Source of the DNA: Uloborus plumipes
Taxonomy: Eukaryota > Arthropoda > Arachnida > Araneae > Uloboridae
NCBI GenBank assembly: GCA_038373865.1
Contig: JAXGGA010001015.1
Coordinates: 62,001 to 126,000 of the forward strand
Reading direction: 5' to 3'
Length of the DNA stretch: 64,000 bases
Within the stretch, counting starts at the first letter, position 1, and the number at the start of each line of letters is the position of its first letter. The notes beneath the pieces were generated by a model that did not search any database, had not been told where the DNA came from, and worked only from the letters and a program-made list of their open reading frames with translations. Made by a program: the position numbers and the translations under genes. This document shows positions 1 to 12,485 of the stretch, one piece after another.

Positions 1-1693
1 ACGCAGAAAACCTTTTGGTACATGGTCGCCATTTTCCTCAGCTGCGCCAGTAAATCAAATTATAATCTAATCCGGTGCAAACTCTACTGGTGCGCCCTCT
101 TTTTGCAGCTTCAGAAAAAAATTTTGCACTAAAAAAAAAATTTGAAATTTCATCTTTCCATTGCAATAAAGATTGTTCATTTCGGATTTGTACTTTAATA
201 AATATGAATTTTTAAAAAGGGGTCCATCATTTAGAATAACCCTGTACATTTGAGGCAATTAAATAGTTCAGATGTTCCCCTTAGTAAGGAAAAACTAAGA
301 AACCAAGAGAAAATGCGAGAGAGAGAGAAGAAAAAAAAGTTTTGGGGGTGGAGGAAAATGAAAGGGGCGTGATCCTTAATAACAAATGGAACGGAAAATT
401 AGAAGTGTCGCATTTGCAGGGTGAAAAACGAGAATTGTTCCCTTTCGGCGGTCTCCGTTTTTAGCAGGTTAGGCGCCAATTGAACAGGGGTGCTAGATGA
501 GGTGAGATTCATTCTTGCTCTCTTTCTCACTTTCTTTCTCCTGTTCTTTCTGTTCTAGATCAAAGAGGTCGCCAATATTGGCGAGAGAAGTTAATCGTCA
601 TCCATGAAAAAAGCAGATAATGATGTATTTTGGGGAAAATTATTTGTTAATAGTTTTTTCTTTCAACATAAAATTGTGATACAATTGAACTTTTGATTAA
701 TTCTAATTAACTTGAATGATTTGAAGAGGTAAGAGCGTGAGAAATTGTTCAGATATAATTTTTGTAGGGAAATCTGGGCTTTTCAGAATTAATGAAAGTA
801 AGGACTAAACATAATAACCATTAAATTTAACTAACCATAAACTAACTATTGTAAACAGTAAAAACTGTTAATTGAATTCAAGAGAATGAAAGACAAAACT
901 GCATGACAGAAAATACAGTACAAAGTGCAAAATACGGCCTACAAAAATATATTATTGTTCTAGTTTGCCGTTTATTTATCCAGTATACGTACTTATCTCT
1001 ATGGCTTTCTAAATTGAGTAAAGTCCGGTTTAACAGAACCCGGATAAAGGAGTATTTACTTACTATTTTTGGAATTTGAAAAAAAAAAAAAAAAAAACTT
1101 TAGTACAAATTTAAAACTTTTTGTTTGTGGAATAAATTTTTTCACTTATTAAGCAGTTATGAAACTCATATTGTGCATGGATATCCGTAATTATACACAA
1201 GAAACCATACAATCATTTTTCACCATAATCCAACATATCACCATTGTTAGAACTATTTATGCAAATCAACTCTGTTCTTGGTTTTTATAAAACTGTAACC
1301 GCTCTTGCAGCCGTTCAATTCTTTTAATTTCTTTTTAGTAATTGTAAGTTTGTTGCAACCAATAATAATGTTTGAACTCTTCAAGTTTATAACCATGATT
1401 AATGAATTATCCTATAGATACGAATCTTGAAAAATAAAACATCGTGAATCCTGAACCATTATATGTCTTATCTTGAGTAAGATGAAAATTTTGAACTATC
1501 GAAATGATTATATAATTATCAATTATTATAGCTACATATCCAGTTTAAAGGTACACCCGAAATGATTGAATGATCAAAATAGTGACAAAATAATTTTCAT
1601 TGATCTAGATTTTACCTCTTTTTCTTCTAATCATTCAGCACTTTTATTATGTTATACGTAATGAACTATTTATCCAATTCCGTTTGTTGCTTA
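1..1693. other. AT-rich non-coding stretch
   Basis: No convincing gene. The segment is AT-rich with an A run near 1080-1097. A long pyrimidine tract ends in TTCTAG at about 553-558 and is followed by a short open stretch holding the 12-bp palindrome GCCAATATTGGC (571-582). It resembles a splice acceptor, but I see no matching donor. The stretch near 1022-1056 (CCGGATAAAGGAG) resembles the pogo-like end at 5745-5802 and may be an eroded terminus. Confidence 0.6.
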
Positions 1694-2469
1694 TGGGGCA
1701 TTTCACGGTATTTGTGACATAGGGGTGTCCGTAACAAAACTTTTTAAAAGTTAAAATTTTTTATATATATTGAAAAAGTACATTCTAAAGTATATGAATA
1801 TCATATTGTTTTCATAGTTCACTTTATATTATGTTTGTAATTGCACTCAGAACATTGAAAATGCAATTTTAACCGTTGCGGACTCTACATTGAATTTTTC
1901 TTTAAAAACTAAACTTTTATTCCAATTATTGTGACGAACTCTACAGTCATCATTTTCACAATCCATCATTTTTTATAGAACGCACTTTTTGATTAAAATT
2001 GTTAGCTATATTAGAGGTGAGCCTTTACTTTATCTGTCTCAAGTACCAGTTTTGGCTTAAAAATCGGTTTAAGCCAGATTTAAAGAAAAACTCAATGTAG
2101 AGTCCGTAACAGTGAAAACTGCATTTTCAATTTTCCCAGTGCAATTACAAACATAATACAGTCGCCGCTCGTTAAAACGACCATTCCTTATAAAGACTAT
2201 CCCAATATAACGACTGGTGTTAAAAACCCTAACTTTATCTTAATACACGCTATGCTCTACCTCTTACAGCGACCACTCGTTACAAAGACCGTCTTCTGTG
2301 GGACGGAGATGGTCGTTATATCGAGCGTCAACTGTATAAAGTGAACTATGAAAACAATATGTTATTCATATACTTTAGAATGCACTTTTTCAACATATAT
2401 AAAAATTTTAAACTTTTAAAAAGTTTTGGAACGGACACCCCTATGTCACAAATACCGTGAAATGCCCCA
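1694..2469. repeat. Foldback (inverted-repeat) element
   Basis: The left arm (about 1694-1909) and right arm (about 2079-2469) are reverse complements beginning TGGGGCATTTCACGG on each side, with a loop of about 170 bp. Apart from a 178-bp insertion in the right arm, the arms are similar in length (about 216 and 213 bp). No open reading frame of note lies inside. It is a non-autonomous DNA transposon of unassigned superfamily; I could not identify a flanking target duplication. Confidence 0.8.
2159..2334. mobile_element. Pogo-like MITE, 176 bp, copy 1 (nested)
   Basis: The terminal inverted repeats start CAGTCGCCGCTCGTTA on the left and CAGTTGACGCTCGATA (reverse complement) on the right, each flanked by TA. 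It sits in the right arm of the 1694-2469 foldback. The left arm, at the mirror position near 1826-1840, lacks it and reads straight through, so the insertion and TA duplication are directly visible. A second copy of the family is at 50704-50880. It has no coding capacity and was presumably mobilised in trans by a pogo/Tigger or Tc1-type transposase. Confidence 0.88.
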
Positions 2470-3352
2470 GATGTTAAACTCAAATTTCATGGATTCCCCC
2501 CCTCCCTCCCCCTCATTTCAGTTCACTTAAAGGAGGCACTTATGCTGACAGGTTGACGAGTTGCGAGTGATGAATTTATCAAGGTGGTCGTTCTGATTTT
2601 CCTGACAATCTCAAATTTTCAGTCCTTTTCACGATCTCTTACGACTCATTTTTTGGTCCTGAATTGTTCCAGTACGTTATTCACCAAAATATTTTTGAAT
2701 GAAATTTGCACTGCTTTTTTTTTTAAGATAAGAAAGGAGAAAAAAAAATATTCCAAGAAATATGCTTCAGAGAAACATGAAATAATATATCATATCATCA
2801 AAATAATTTAGAAGGCTACAAATTTATGATTTCATTTAAAGATGAATACTTTTTGATTTATTCTTCATTTATTGAAAAAATGTATACATCACTAGTGAAA
2901 GTAATGATAAAAATTATTTATTTTATAAATTTATTGACCTACATGACATCGTCACATAAACAATAATGAAAAAATAATTTATCAGTAAAAAGGTAAATAT
3001 GCTGACCTCCGAATTTCGAAATCAGGTCACTTTATTTTTCTTCAATTTTTATAATTTCAGTTATATTTACTTATTTTAAAATGTCTATATCCTGAAGTCA
3101 GTGTGTATGAGAAAAGTTCTTTGTATTTGGATAAAAAAAAGATAGAAAATAACTAAATATAAAATGATTATTATACAGGCATACTCAAGATAAAATGATC
3201 AGGCGATATCTACTCGCATCTACACTATCCCAAACAGATTTTGAAAAGACAAAAAAATCGGTGTGTCAAAAATAGTACGTATTAAGCTTGTCCATATTCA
3301 TGCGCTGTCAAGTTTTCGGGCAAATATTTTTTTTTATTCCCTACTCTTATGC
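2470..3352. other. AT-rich non-coding stretch
   Basis: I see no gene or recognisable repeat here. There are only short A and T runs and a C-rich patch at 2496-2513. Short open frames such as the one near 2584-2811 have no splice context and a low-complexity composition. Confidence 0.55.
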
Positions 3353-3356
3353 TTAA

Positions 3357-3562
3357 CCCTTCCAAGGTTAGAGTACTTGCACTTCTTCCCTTCAAAAGCG
3401 TCACAGCTAAATTCCTAGAGTTCCTGTCAAAATCCCCATTCAGATCGGTCCTTTGAACCCCTTTCCTTGGGGGAGGGTGTTAGAGGGGTAGTGCAGAAAA
3501 CTCCAACGGTTCGAATACACTCAGGTGGCCATGGTTCGTACCCCGCTAGAATGCTTAAAGGG
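3357..3562. mobile_element. Possible TTAA-flanked MITE, 206 bp
   Basis: The segment is bounded by TTAA (3353-3356 and 3563-3566) with ends CCCTTCCAAGG and, on the other strand, CCCTTTAAGCA. The shared terminus is only about five bases. The TTAA plus CCC layout is that of piggyBac-type elements seen elsewhere in the window, but the inverted repeat is too short for a firm call, and the palindrome found near the end of the other TTAA elements is not evident. Confidence 0.45.
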
Positions 3563-3566
3563 TTAA

Positions 3567-4370
3567 TGTTGTTATATTTTAATTCTTGCCTTGTGATACC
3601 ATTTATTGGATTTTACTGATTTTTTAACAAGGCTTTTTTCTTTAGGGTTTATCATTAAATGTTTGTTAATTTTGTAAAATTTGTTTTCTAGTTCTTTTTT
3701 AATAAACAATGTCTATCTACAGACTCAGGAAATTATGTATAATCTATGAAATTCTACGACAAATAAAACAATATACCGAAACACAATATTTCACGTGTAA
3801 TATGAAAACTTTTTCTTCCTTATTTTTTGCAAGTAGCGATTTACGTAAATAAAAAGATGTTGCCAAAGTTTTAGTTAAGGCGTGAAAGTACTCCTTGACA
3901 TTTTTAGAGTTTTGAAATTCAGAGCAGAATTTTGGGGTATTGAAATATACAGAGACAATCAAAATTAGTGATGTTGAGGTTCGAAGATGGCATGAAAAAC
4001 CAATTTTGATTTTAAACTTCCATTAGAATGCTTCACATTTTTAATAATAATAATAATAATAAAAAAAACTTTCAGTTGCAAGATATATAAAATTTAACTT
4101 ACTTTTCTCCCACTTTTCAAGATACTAAATTTTAATGAGACACAGAGCGTGGAAATACGTTTGATTAAATTTTTGAAGCATATTTCAATATCTGAAACAC
4201 ACATTTAGGAATCAGTTTAGGCTTTGGTAGATTTTGTCCCATATAACAAATGTATAACTTTTTTAGTCAGATTGGAATCATAAAGCCATGTTTCGATTGA
4301 AAATTATAATTTTACAAATTAAAAATGTTACTTCCTACGTTATTTTGGGAGCGGGTGTTTTACAGGTATG
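3567..4370. other. AT-rich non-coding stretch
   Basis: Nothing recognisable apart from an (AAT)n microsatellite at about 4041-4061. Confidence 0.55.
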
Positions 4371-4960
4371 TTTTCGTTTGTGTGTGTGGGGGGGGGGGGG
4401 GGGGAGTCTTGTTCTTGCGGACGCTGAAGTATTTAACGGGGGTGAGCCATAGCGTCTGTTAATATGGGCACAAACTGCTCTGCGTGCATAGCATCACGTA
4501 TCAAACATTAAACTTTTCAACAAAATACATTTCAGAATCGTTAAAACAATTATTTTACTCTTGATTTTAACATTTTCCGCAAAAAATATTCCCCACCAAA
4601 GAGGGGGCTCCGGTGCCAAAGCCTAGTAGCCCCGCCGCAACTTTAGAGAGAGAGAGAGAGCGAAATAGAAAGAGCGGCAAAAGACGGCAAAGCGGAGAAG
4701 GAACCAATCAGCGATAATGGACTCCAAGTCGCTGCGATGTCCATTAAAGTTAAGCCCCGATCTCTTCGGATTAACAAGATGCTCAGTTTGGCGGGCGGTA
4801 ACAGGGGGGGGGGGGATCCATGGATGTATATATATATATACAAAGAGATTGTGGGAATGGGGGCTGGTTAGGTTGTGATTAAAGTCGAGTGTCAAAGCGG
4901 GAGGGTATTGCCGACAGAGAACTCGAATCGAAGAGAGAGAGAGAGGAACTTGGGTAATTC
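4371..4960. other. GC-richer patch with simple repeats
   Basis: This patch is less AT-rich than its surroundings. It contains an uninterrupted G run near 4388-4404, a GA microsatellite near 4646-4660, a second G run near 4805-4814, a TA microsatellite near 4827-4841, and a CCAAT-box-like AACCAATCAG at about 4703. It could be promoter-like or conserved regulatory DNA, but no transcription unit can be tied to it. Open frames over it overlap on both strands and are low complexity. Confidence 0.35.
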
Positions 4961-5342
4961 TCGAGTTCAGACTTTTCGTAAAAAAGGACACTGTTTTTCA
5001 TTTAGGACGATTTCTTTTCGCATCAGTTTTCCGCGAAAGTGGTTTTGGATGATCAGAATTTTGGTAGATTGTCTTCGATAAAAGATATTGCTGTAAAGGT
5101 ATCGTCGAATGTCGTAGAAGACGGAGCCACGCTCAACCGGAACAAAATTTGGTACCTACAGAAAGCTATAATTAATTTTGGGTAATCTGGACAGCCGTTT
5201 GGATACACATATTGTTTGAAAAAAAAGGCTAATTAGAGCAATAATGTGTTTTCGAAAGCCGTATTTTGTATTTTTGTAAATTTCTCTTGCGCAGTTTTAC
5301 ACTTCATTCTCTTGTATTCGAAATGCAAATTTACTGCACTGC
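4961..5342. other. Non-coding stretch
   Basis: No gene or repeat recognised. The A run leading into the following repeat starts at about 5343. Confidence 0.5.
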
Positions 5343-5700
5343 AAAAAAAAAAAAAAAAAAAAAAAAGCTGTTGTTTTTACAGTATAATACTGGCTGCAGA
5401 GGTTCCAGTTTAAAACTGTAAAAGCACAGAAATAAACTAAAACACTAACAATTTTACAGTTTATTACTCTAAAATTAGCAATTTTACCATAAAATTAGCT
5501 GTATTATACTGTAAAAACAACAGTATAATACTTTCAGCTGAGGTTCCAGTTTAAAACTGTAAAATGTACTGTAATAAACTGCGAAGCTAGTAATTTTACA
5601 GTTTCCAACTGCAAAATTAGCAATTTTACAGTTAATTACCGTAATATCACTGCAAAATTAGCTGCATTATAGTGCAAAACCCTCTATTGTTTTCACTGTG
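5343..5700. repeat. Tandem repeat, period about 141 bp
   Basis: After an A run come roughly two and a half diverged units. The marker GGTTCCAGTTTAAAACTG starts at 5401 and again at 5542, a 141-bp period. The units are built from short ACTGTAAAA and TTTTACAGT motifs in both orientations, so the block also folds back on itself. Ends near TGCACTGC (left) and CACTGTG (right) hint at a decayed hAT-type element, but no 8-bp duplication is evident. Confidence 0.6.
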
Positions 5701-5744
5701 TGTACAGTGCTTTTTCTTCGTTCAATTTACAAGTTACTTTGTTT

Positions 5745-5802
5745 AACCCGTACTTTAGACCACCTGCACCTCCTATTAGTTCGGATTAAGGAGGTTTTAC
5801 TG
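5745..5802 (-). mobile_element. Solo pogo-like element terminus
   Basis: On the minus strand this begins CAGTAAAACCTCCTTAATCC directly after TA, a typical Tigger/pogo-style terminus. No matching opposite end was found, so it is probably a truncated remnant. Confidence 0.45.
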
Positions 5803-6690
5803 TATTATGCAAGTTAGGAAAAGATTACAATTAAAAATTATTAGAAGTTACTTTGACAAACAAGAAGGCCAAAAATTAGTTAATTTCAAGAGAAATTAGT
5901 TAAATATATGCTTCGTAATTTGCGTTTATGTAAACCCAGGAGTGCAATCAGAAGAGAGTGGGGTTTAGATTCTAGAGCCCCTCCCCTCATCAACCAAAAC
6001 AGTAACTTGTTCCGAGAAAAGTTCACGATGTTTTCTTGATTAAGACGCTATGAATTGTATGAATTGCTTTCTCAATAGAAAATCGTGAATAATAATTATT
6101 ATTGTGTAGCATTAAGGCAAGATTTAATATTTTTATAGGCATTACTAAACCAAAATTAATATTTTAATTGAATGTGTTACTTAAATTTTACTTTGGTACT
6201 TCTCAGCATTATGTTAAAACAAAATTTTTTAATTGAGAAGGCAAATAAAATTTACATCGGTATTTCTCAAAACTAACTGCATTAAAATAAGAAATTTTGA
6301 AATTTATGAACTAAAACGAGATGATTTTTGATAATTTTTGTTGAAAAAATGGATTTGATAGAAGAATAAGTAGATAAAGTTTGGGAATAGAGCATTAAAT
6401 TATACGATATGATTTTAAACTAGTAAGTTTAATTTAAAAAAAATATGTGTTTAGTTGAAAAATCAAAATAATAAACATTCATACTTTTTCCTCTTTCCGT
6501 ATAATTCTCTGTAATTCTGTACATTCAAAAATAGTTTTCTGCATGTTAACTTCCTTACTTTAACTTTTCTTTTAATCTTGCATCGTATCTTTTCCCTGTT
6601 AGTTAGCTCCATAGTTTTGCAGCATGTTTGTTACTTAGGTAATATTAGCAGTCCTTTTAGTTTGATTTTTTTCTATTACATTCAGTTTTA
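5803..6690. other. AT-rich non-coding stretch
   Basis: I see nothing beyond low-complexity AT-rich sequence. Confidence 0.55.
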
Positions 6691-6754
6691 GCATTTAATC
6701 CACAACTTCAATGTGGTGTATTCTGTACACCGCATTGAAGTTGTGTTAAACTGC
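6691..6754. repeat. Isolated long hairpin
   Basis: Two 20-base arms, 6701-6720 (CACAACTTCAATGTGGTGTA) and 6726-6745, pair with a single T/C difference across a 5-nt loop. Weaker pairing continues outward to about 6691 and 6754. It could be the core of a tiny MITE or a miRNA-like or structured RNA; the 5-nt loop is short for a canonical pre-miRNA. Confidence 0.7.
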
Positions 6755-8436
6755 TATTTTCTTTACATTACATTCGTTTTCCTTGCAAGTGATTTTCTAT
6801 ACACACATGGTAGGGAAAAGTTGGAAGAAATGGAACAAAGGCAGAAAAGGGACGGGTGTATTTATGTCGTGACAAAACAGGGAAAGTGTTTTCTAGCTTG
6901 TACAATAAATGCAGCAGATTAGGATCAAGCAAGACTCTAAAGCTGCTACAACTACTGGAAAAAATATTTTGAAACGTCATAAAGGCAGGGATCCCACTCC
7001 TTCCCTACTGTCGAATCTTGATCAGGAATTTGGAATTATGATACCACATCACTTATTAAACTACGTATTGGTTTAGTAACAGCACTAGACGCGAATCAAT
7101 CGAAGGTCTTGGGGTAATGTTGGAATATTTTAAAGTCATTAAAATGCGTTTGCTTTGTACAGTTTTCTCTCGATATTTTGGAGACTACCTAATTCGTCAA
7201 AGAACATTTTTATGATGCACAAAATTACAACCATGTAGCAGCTATATGCAACTACTGTTGTTATTTTGCGTCAAATAATTCAGGAAACTGAGGTCAAGTG
7301 AAATGATGTACAGCATCATTTGGAGTAGGAAAATTCGGAGCACCCTTTAGTGCAATTCACTACAATGTTTTTAAGTGTTGCACATTTATTACTACCCGAA
7401 ATGAGGGAAGAAGAGTGGCAAAAGTTAGAGTATTATCTGTAGAAATGTCGATACTTTTAATCCAGACTCGGATCTAGACAGCATCGGGCTCTTCTACCTC
7501 CACAGGCATTGATTTTGGAGGAATTTGTAGCGATACGATAGATTTTACTTGCCTCAGTCATCACCATCAGCATAAACGGAGAGTTTTCGATCAATTAGTA
7601 TCGGACTTGCTGCCCTTCAGCCACGAGCTCTGTACCTAACCGATTGGGCAAACCTCCAATACACACTTCTGTGTTCCTTCAAAGCTCACCAAGCTTGAAA
7701 AAGTATTTCAACAAGAGTATATGTTTCACTGTTATGCTTTATAACTTTGTCGCTACTACTTTACCATTCTCAAAGAGATAAATGTTCATTACTAGTCTAA
7801 CTTGTTAATTTGTCACAGGTAAGCACTTCCATCTCCTGTTTGCGACAATGAACCGAGAAACCTTCGTCTTCACCTCACTGCATCCGCAATAAGTACCGAA
7901 TCCGTCGATCTGTGTTCCAAATCTGTTGGAACAACCACATTAGTTCGATCATTATCCTGATTTTTGTGAATACCTGCGCTGGGGGAGGGTCAAAAATCGC
8001 AACTGATTCTCAGCTCATTAACAGGTCTTTATTTTGCACCATTCCGAAGTGTCTTGCTAACTGGGTTTGATTGCACCCGAGCCTTTCCTCTTCCCTTTTG
8101 TGTGGACTCGAATCCCTTCCTCGAAATAATTACCACACGACTATCTCCTCTCCAGCTTCTCTGATTCTTCCACCGCCCCCTCTTCCAGCTAGAACCCTTA
8201 TAGAGGACAGGCCGACTCATCCGACATTTTGGTTCCAAGACGGCTTTGGATCCAACCTCGTTTAAAAGGTTTGGAAATCCTTTAGTTTAATCAATGGTAG
8301 CTATGTCGTCAAAAATACGCCACATTGAGTAAATCTAGTAAGATAACTGAATTCTCAAATTAAATACTAGCTTATGAGGAAATATTTCCGGTAAAGAAAC
8401 CCATTTTCATCCTTGTTGCTTGTCTACAATTTAAAT
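6755..8436. other. Non-coding stretch with moderate GC
   Basis: No gene recognised. The part from about 7000 to 8260 is less AT-rich than the flanks and could hold conserved non-coding sequence. A 20-bp stretch near 8218-8237 (ATCCGACATTTTGGTTCCAA) recurs inverted near 9218-9237, so two copies bracket the hAT element between them. Confidence 0.4.
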
Positions 8437-9080
8437 CAGGGTTCCCAAACTTTTTAGCTTCGTGGGACCCCTTGCCTAGTTTTCCAGTCTCCTGTGGATT
8501 AGAAATCATCCACACCCCCTTTCTGAGAGTCGTTCCAAAACTAATCAGGAACTGTAACAACAGAACTCAGGCATTCAAAAATCAGGAAATAAATGGTTAA
8601 GTTTTATTATTGATATTTTAAAACAACTTGATGAAAGCAAAATATATGAAAATATATCATGATAAATTAGAAATTTACCCAAGAGTATGAGGGCTCTTTT
8701 AATACCCATTTTTTAAACAATCAAAAACTTCTTAAATGCCTGACAACTTTCTAAAAGTTTTAGTTCGAGTTTTGATGCAGAGTAAAAAATTAAAATTTAA
8801 ATTTAAAGAAAACAGATGAAGAGAAAAACGTAAAATTTTTATTCGTACTTTCATAATAGTAATGGCAAAAAACTTAAATAAGCTGATATCTTTCAAAAGC
8901 ATAGGTGTACAATTGAAAAAATAAGACTATTTTAAGTGGGAGGGAGTGAATTTAGTGCATCAACAGCAAGCCCCCAATTTGCATCTTGTGGACCCCAGTT
9001 TTTTTCTTTCCTTTATGTGGACCCCTTGTTTACTTCGGGGAACCCCTGGGGGTCCCTGTGCACCACTTTGGAAACCACTG
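8437..9080. mobile_element. hAT-type non-autonomous element, 644 bp
   Basis: The ends are CAGGGTTCCCAAACTT (left) and CAGTGGTTTCCAAAGTGG (reverse complement of right). They are flanked by a perfect 8-bp duplication ATTTAAAT (8429-8436 and 9081-9088), the hAT signature. The interior has no transposase frame. The subterminal regions are rich in GGACCCC and GGGGAACCCC motifs, which may be transposase binding sites. Confidence 0.9.
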
Positions 9081-9088
9081 ATTTAAAT

Positions 9089-9700
9089 GAATGAAATATC
9101 CTCATGTTATTAGTTGGAACAGTTAAACTTCAATTAGGTCAGCCATCTGAAGTTTATATACATAGCACCAGTTTTTTTCAACGCGGTTTTTGTACACATA
9201 TCAAACCACACGTGTCTTTTTGGAACCAAAATGTCGGATAAGTCAGTTCCCCTTCCATAGGGGACTTACTTCCAGCAAAGTGATCTCCATATCGGGAAAA
9301 TCTTCTCCCTAATTAGCCCAGAAAAGCGGGCACAGACGATTCGAACGAGAGAGAGACGTTTTCCCGCTATCATTAACAACTTGCTGATGTTGCCATGCTT
9401 GACGGACTCTTCAGCTACCTCCAAATCCTGTTTTGGTCTTTTGACATGGGCATCTTTTAAGGCTCGCTTCCTGATTCGGGCTTGGGAAGTGATTGGAAGA
9501 GGGTGATTTTCGAATCGGATCGGTCCGTCATCAGGAGTCGTCTTAATTCGAGAAATTATGAGATGCTCGGCGCGTTTGCCTCCTCATATATCTCGCCTCC
9601 TTCAGATGTGACGTTTTCTTAGCGTTTTAAATCCCTCCCCCGCTTTTTTCAAACTGATTCGCGGGCTGATGAGTGATTTAGAAGGCACCACTGCGGGAAA
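9089..9700. other. GC-richer non-repetitive patch
   Basis: The segment 9230-9690 is clearly less AT-rich, has no recognised repeat ends and no convincing reading frame. It is a candidate for conserved non-coding or regulatory DNA. Confidence 0.3.
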
Positions 9701-10180
9701 CCTTTAACATGTAATTGGACTCAAATTTGAAAAGTATAAGTTCAAACTCGCAGAAGTCAACTGCATGATTGGTTTATGTTTCTGCTCAACGGGATTTTGT
9801 TTGGGAATTAATCACACTTGTCATTTTATGAGCACTAACGTAGGAAAAATTCACCGTCTGAGGAGGAGGGGTGTCCAAAAAGTCGTTACACGAGTAAAAA
9901 TTTGAGTATTATGATTGACAATAAAGTTAAAACCAATGCTTCTGAAGGCGATGACTCCCTAAGTTGCGTCACTGGCAACGGTTTGTATTTTTTGTAGAAA
10001 AGTATTCGGTTAACAAAATTAGACATTTCGATAGGAAAACAACTGATTAATATAGCTTTCACGTGCGGGAAAGGAGTGAAGCTTTTTACAAACACATAAA
10101 AAATTAACAGAAAATCGTTTTTTCTGTTATATTTTTAAAATTGTATATTACTTCAATGAATAGCATCCGAAGTTGAACAC
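9701..10180. other. Non-coding stretch
   Basis: Nothing recognised. Confidence 0.5.
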
Positions 10181-10250
10181 CCGCTAGAGCGGTTGGAGAG
10201 AGCGTCATGTTAAAAATGAGAACGGCATAGGTTCTATTCTGGGCCGAAAA
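10181..10250 (+). mobile_element. tRNA-derived SINE head, family B
   Basis: An A-box-like GCTAGAGCGGTTGGAGAGAG (10183-10202) and a B-box-like GGTTCTATTC (10230-10239) are spaced as in a tRNA gene, with a CATGTTAAAAATGA middle recalling a Met/Ile/Lys-type anticodon arm. It does not fold as a functional tRNA. A related head lies at 54057-54130 on the minus strand. It is best read as a SINE promoter remnant. Confidence 0.5.
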
Positions 10251-11563
10251 ATATTGTTTTAATGAATTTTTTCTTCAGCAGAGTTCTAGTCTAACTTTCA
10301 TCAAATTTACTATTTCTCAAAGATTTTTTTTCCGTTACTCCACAACTTCAGCAACACTTCATAAAGCTGCTTCAAAAGTAAGACATCGTTTTAAATATTT
10401 TTTATAACTATCAGAAAAAAAAAAATAAACTGCTCATATGTCGCTGTTATTCAAAAACTTACTTGAAGAAACTGGTTTTTTGCATTTCTTGTGTTAAGTA
10501 CGAAAACTTCGCTAGTATTTCTACTATTGATGTAAAACATGAACTAAACCTACTCGTAATCCCTAACGTTCAACATTCCACTCTCTTCATTCAACATTTT
10601 GACAATTAACGTAAAACATGAAGGCCCCGTCCACCCATTCGCCATATGCCTGCAAAGCAAAATTATGCTAGTAGGCGCCATAACGCCGATAAGGAAATTG
10701 TACAAGAGAAAACGCAAAGTTAAATAGGCGAACGAAGAAAGAAAGAAAAAAAAAGAAGAGTTAAAAAAGCATTTGGGGAAGATTAACAAACTCGGTGCCG
10801 CAGCTGAGATTTTTTTTTCTATTTCGATAGGGGATGGAGAAAAAAAAAAGATTTTTCAAAGCTTGATGGATGACATGCAGAAAATTACTCAGAGGTTGGC
10901 GAGAGGGGGAAAAAATATGAAGATAAGTGAGAACATTTGACTGAGAAAGTATCTACAGCACAAATCGGGGATACTTAGGTATTTCTTATTTAAATATCCA
11001 TTTCCAGTTTTGGTTTTTTAATTATTGGAACTTTTTGTTTAGATTTTAGATCCTTGAACTGGGGGGAAAAGAGGAAGTATCTTTGTGTTTTGTTTGACTT
11101 GTAGGTGAAAAAGTTCATGCTACGAAACATAAGGGCGTGGCCTGCTGTTGTTGGGGTATTTTTGACGGGAGGTTTTATGCAGTGAAATTAGAAATGCCAT
11201 AAACTAGGGTTGTGTGGATTTACTCTTTTGGGTCTATCAACTTGAAACATGTTAAACAATTTTTTCTACCTTGAATAGTCAGAAAAGTAGTTTTTAATTG
11301 AATTGGACAAAGTCTTTGCATGGTATAAGGCAGTTTTTATTAAATTGAAATCCATGGAACATCAAAGTTATAAAGAGGCCCCCTAGGGTTCCGCGAAACT
11401 TTTATTTTTTCTCTTAATTCAGAGTAAGTACTTAAATACCCGTTGAAATCAGGTCCAAACAAATTGAGAATTGAAAACTCATTTAATGTGAATGTAAGAT
11501 CCTCGACCATGCCAGTACAAACAACGTTAAACGTACATAAAGAACTTAATTAAGTACAATATA
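10251..11563. other. Non-coding stretch
   Basis: No gene seen. A short GGGTTCCGCGAAAC motif at about 11388-11401 resembles one at about 25234-25249 and may be a solo transposon end. Confidence 0.5.
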
Positions 11564-11736
11564 CAGTTGATATTCGATTTAACGAGCTTCTTATCTATGA
11601 CCACGCACGATTTTACAAATCGATTACCAGTTCCAAAATGGCATTTATTGAAGCAATGGTATTCAATTTTGTGAATTCTTGGTTTTATGAATACATTTTG
11701 TGAAAACAAACAGTTCGTCAAAGCGAGCCTCAACTG
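11564..11736. mobile_element. TA-flanked pogo-like MITE, 173 bp
   Basis: The left end CAGTTGATATTCGATTTAAC and the right end (reverse complement) CAGTTGAGGCTCGCTTTGAC match over most of their length, and each is next to TA. Size and end sequence resemble the 176/177-bp family at 2159 and 50704, but it is a different family. There is no coding content. Confidence 0.75.
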
Positions 11737-12485
11737 TACTGTCTGTTTGCGTATTGTGCGCCTGGGAGCCACGGACGCTTCCATCTGAAAAAGGGGTGAT
11801 AGGTTTAGGATGCGCACTACCCGATGTCTTCAGCTTTTGTTCGCTTTCTACTTCCTCGTTGCTTTTCCCCCCTATTTCGAGAAAGTCCGAAGAGACTTCG
11901 CGCTTGCGCAGATGCAGCGGAGGTCGCACGATAAAATTTTTAGACAGTAATTTAAAATACCGTTTAACGAAACTTAAGAAGTTTTAAAACAACATATTAT
12001 GAGGGGAAAATGCCTTTGTGCAATAAATATAAAGTATAAATACAAGTATGTGGTATCCCAGCGTACTTGTGCTTTTTTGACGTTGTATTTATACTAAACT
12101 TATTATGAGACCAATAGCGTTAAGTCCAACAAAAGCCTATAACTAGAAGAAAGATTAAGTAAAATAATATAATTCATGATTCTTACCATAACTCGGTCAA
12201 CAGAATAAAAGAAGTGGAACAAGTAAGAAATTTACCTGAAAAGAGGAAAAAATGTGTGTAAGAACTTTCAATTGATACAAAATTAAAATGAACATAAAAT
12301 AAAATATATAAGAAACTGAAGTGGCAGAATTTAATTTTCCCAGAAAATATAAATAAAACAAAACTTTTCTGGTTAAGAAGAAATGGCCAATTTTCACTGG
12401 AAAATGAAAAATTAATATGTTGTTGACGAGATCAGTTGCCTATTCACAGCCCCCCCCCCCCCACAATCTTCTCGAATGTATTATA
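11737..12485. other. Non-coding stretch with a small hairpin
   Basis: An inverted repeat AGTATAAATACAA at about 12034-12046 is mirrored near 12085-12097, with additional inner pairing. A C run lies near 12450-12462. Nothing else is recognised. Confidence 0.45.

Noticed and set aside
4827..4841. TATA box at the TATATATATATATA run
   Set aside because: It is a simple TA microsatellite with no transcription unit attached.
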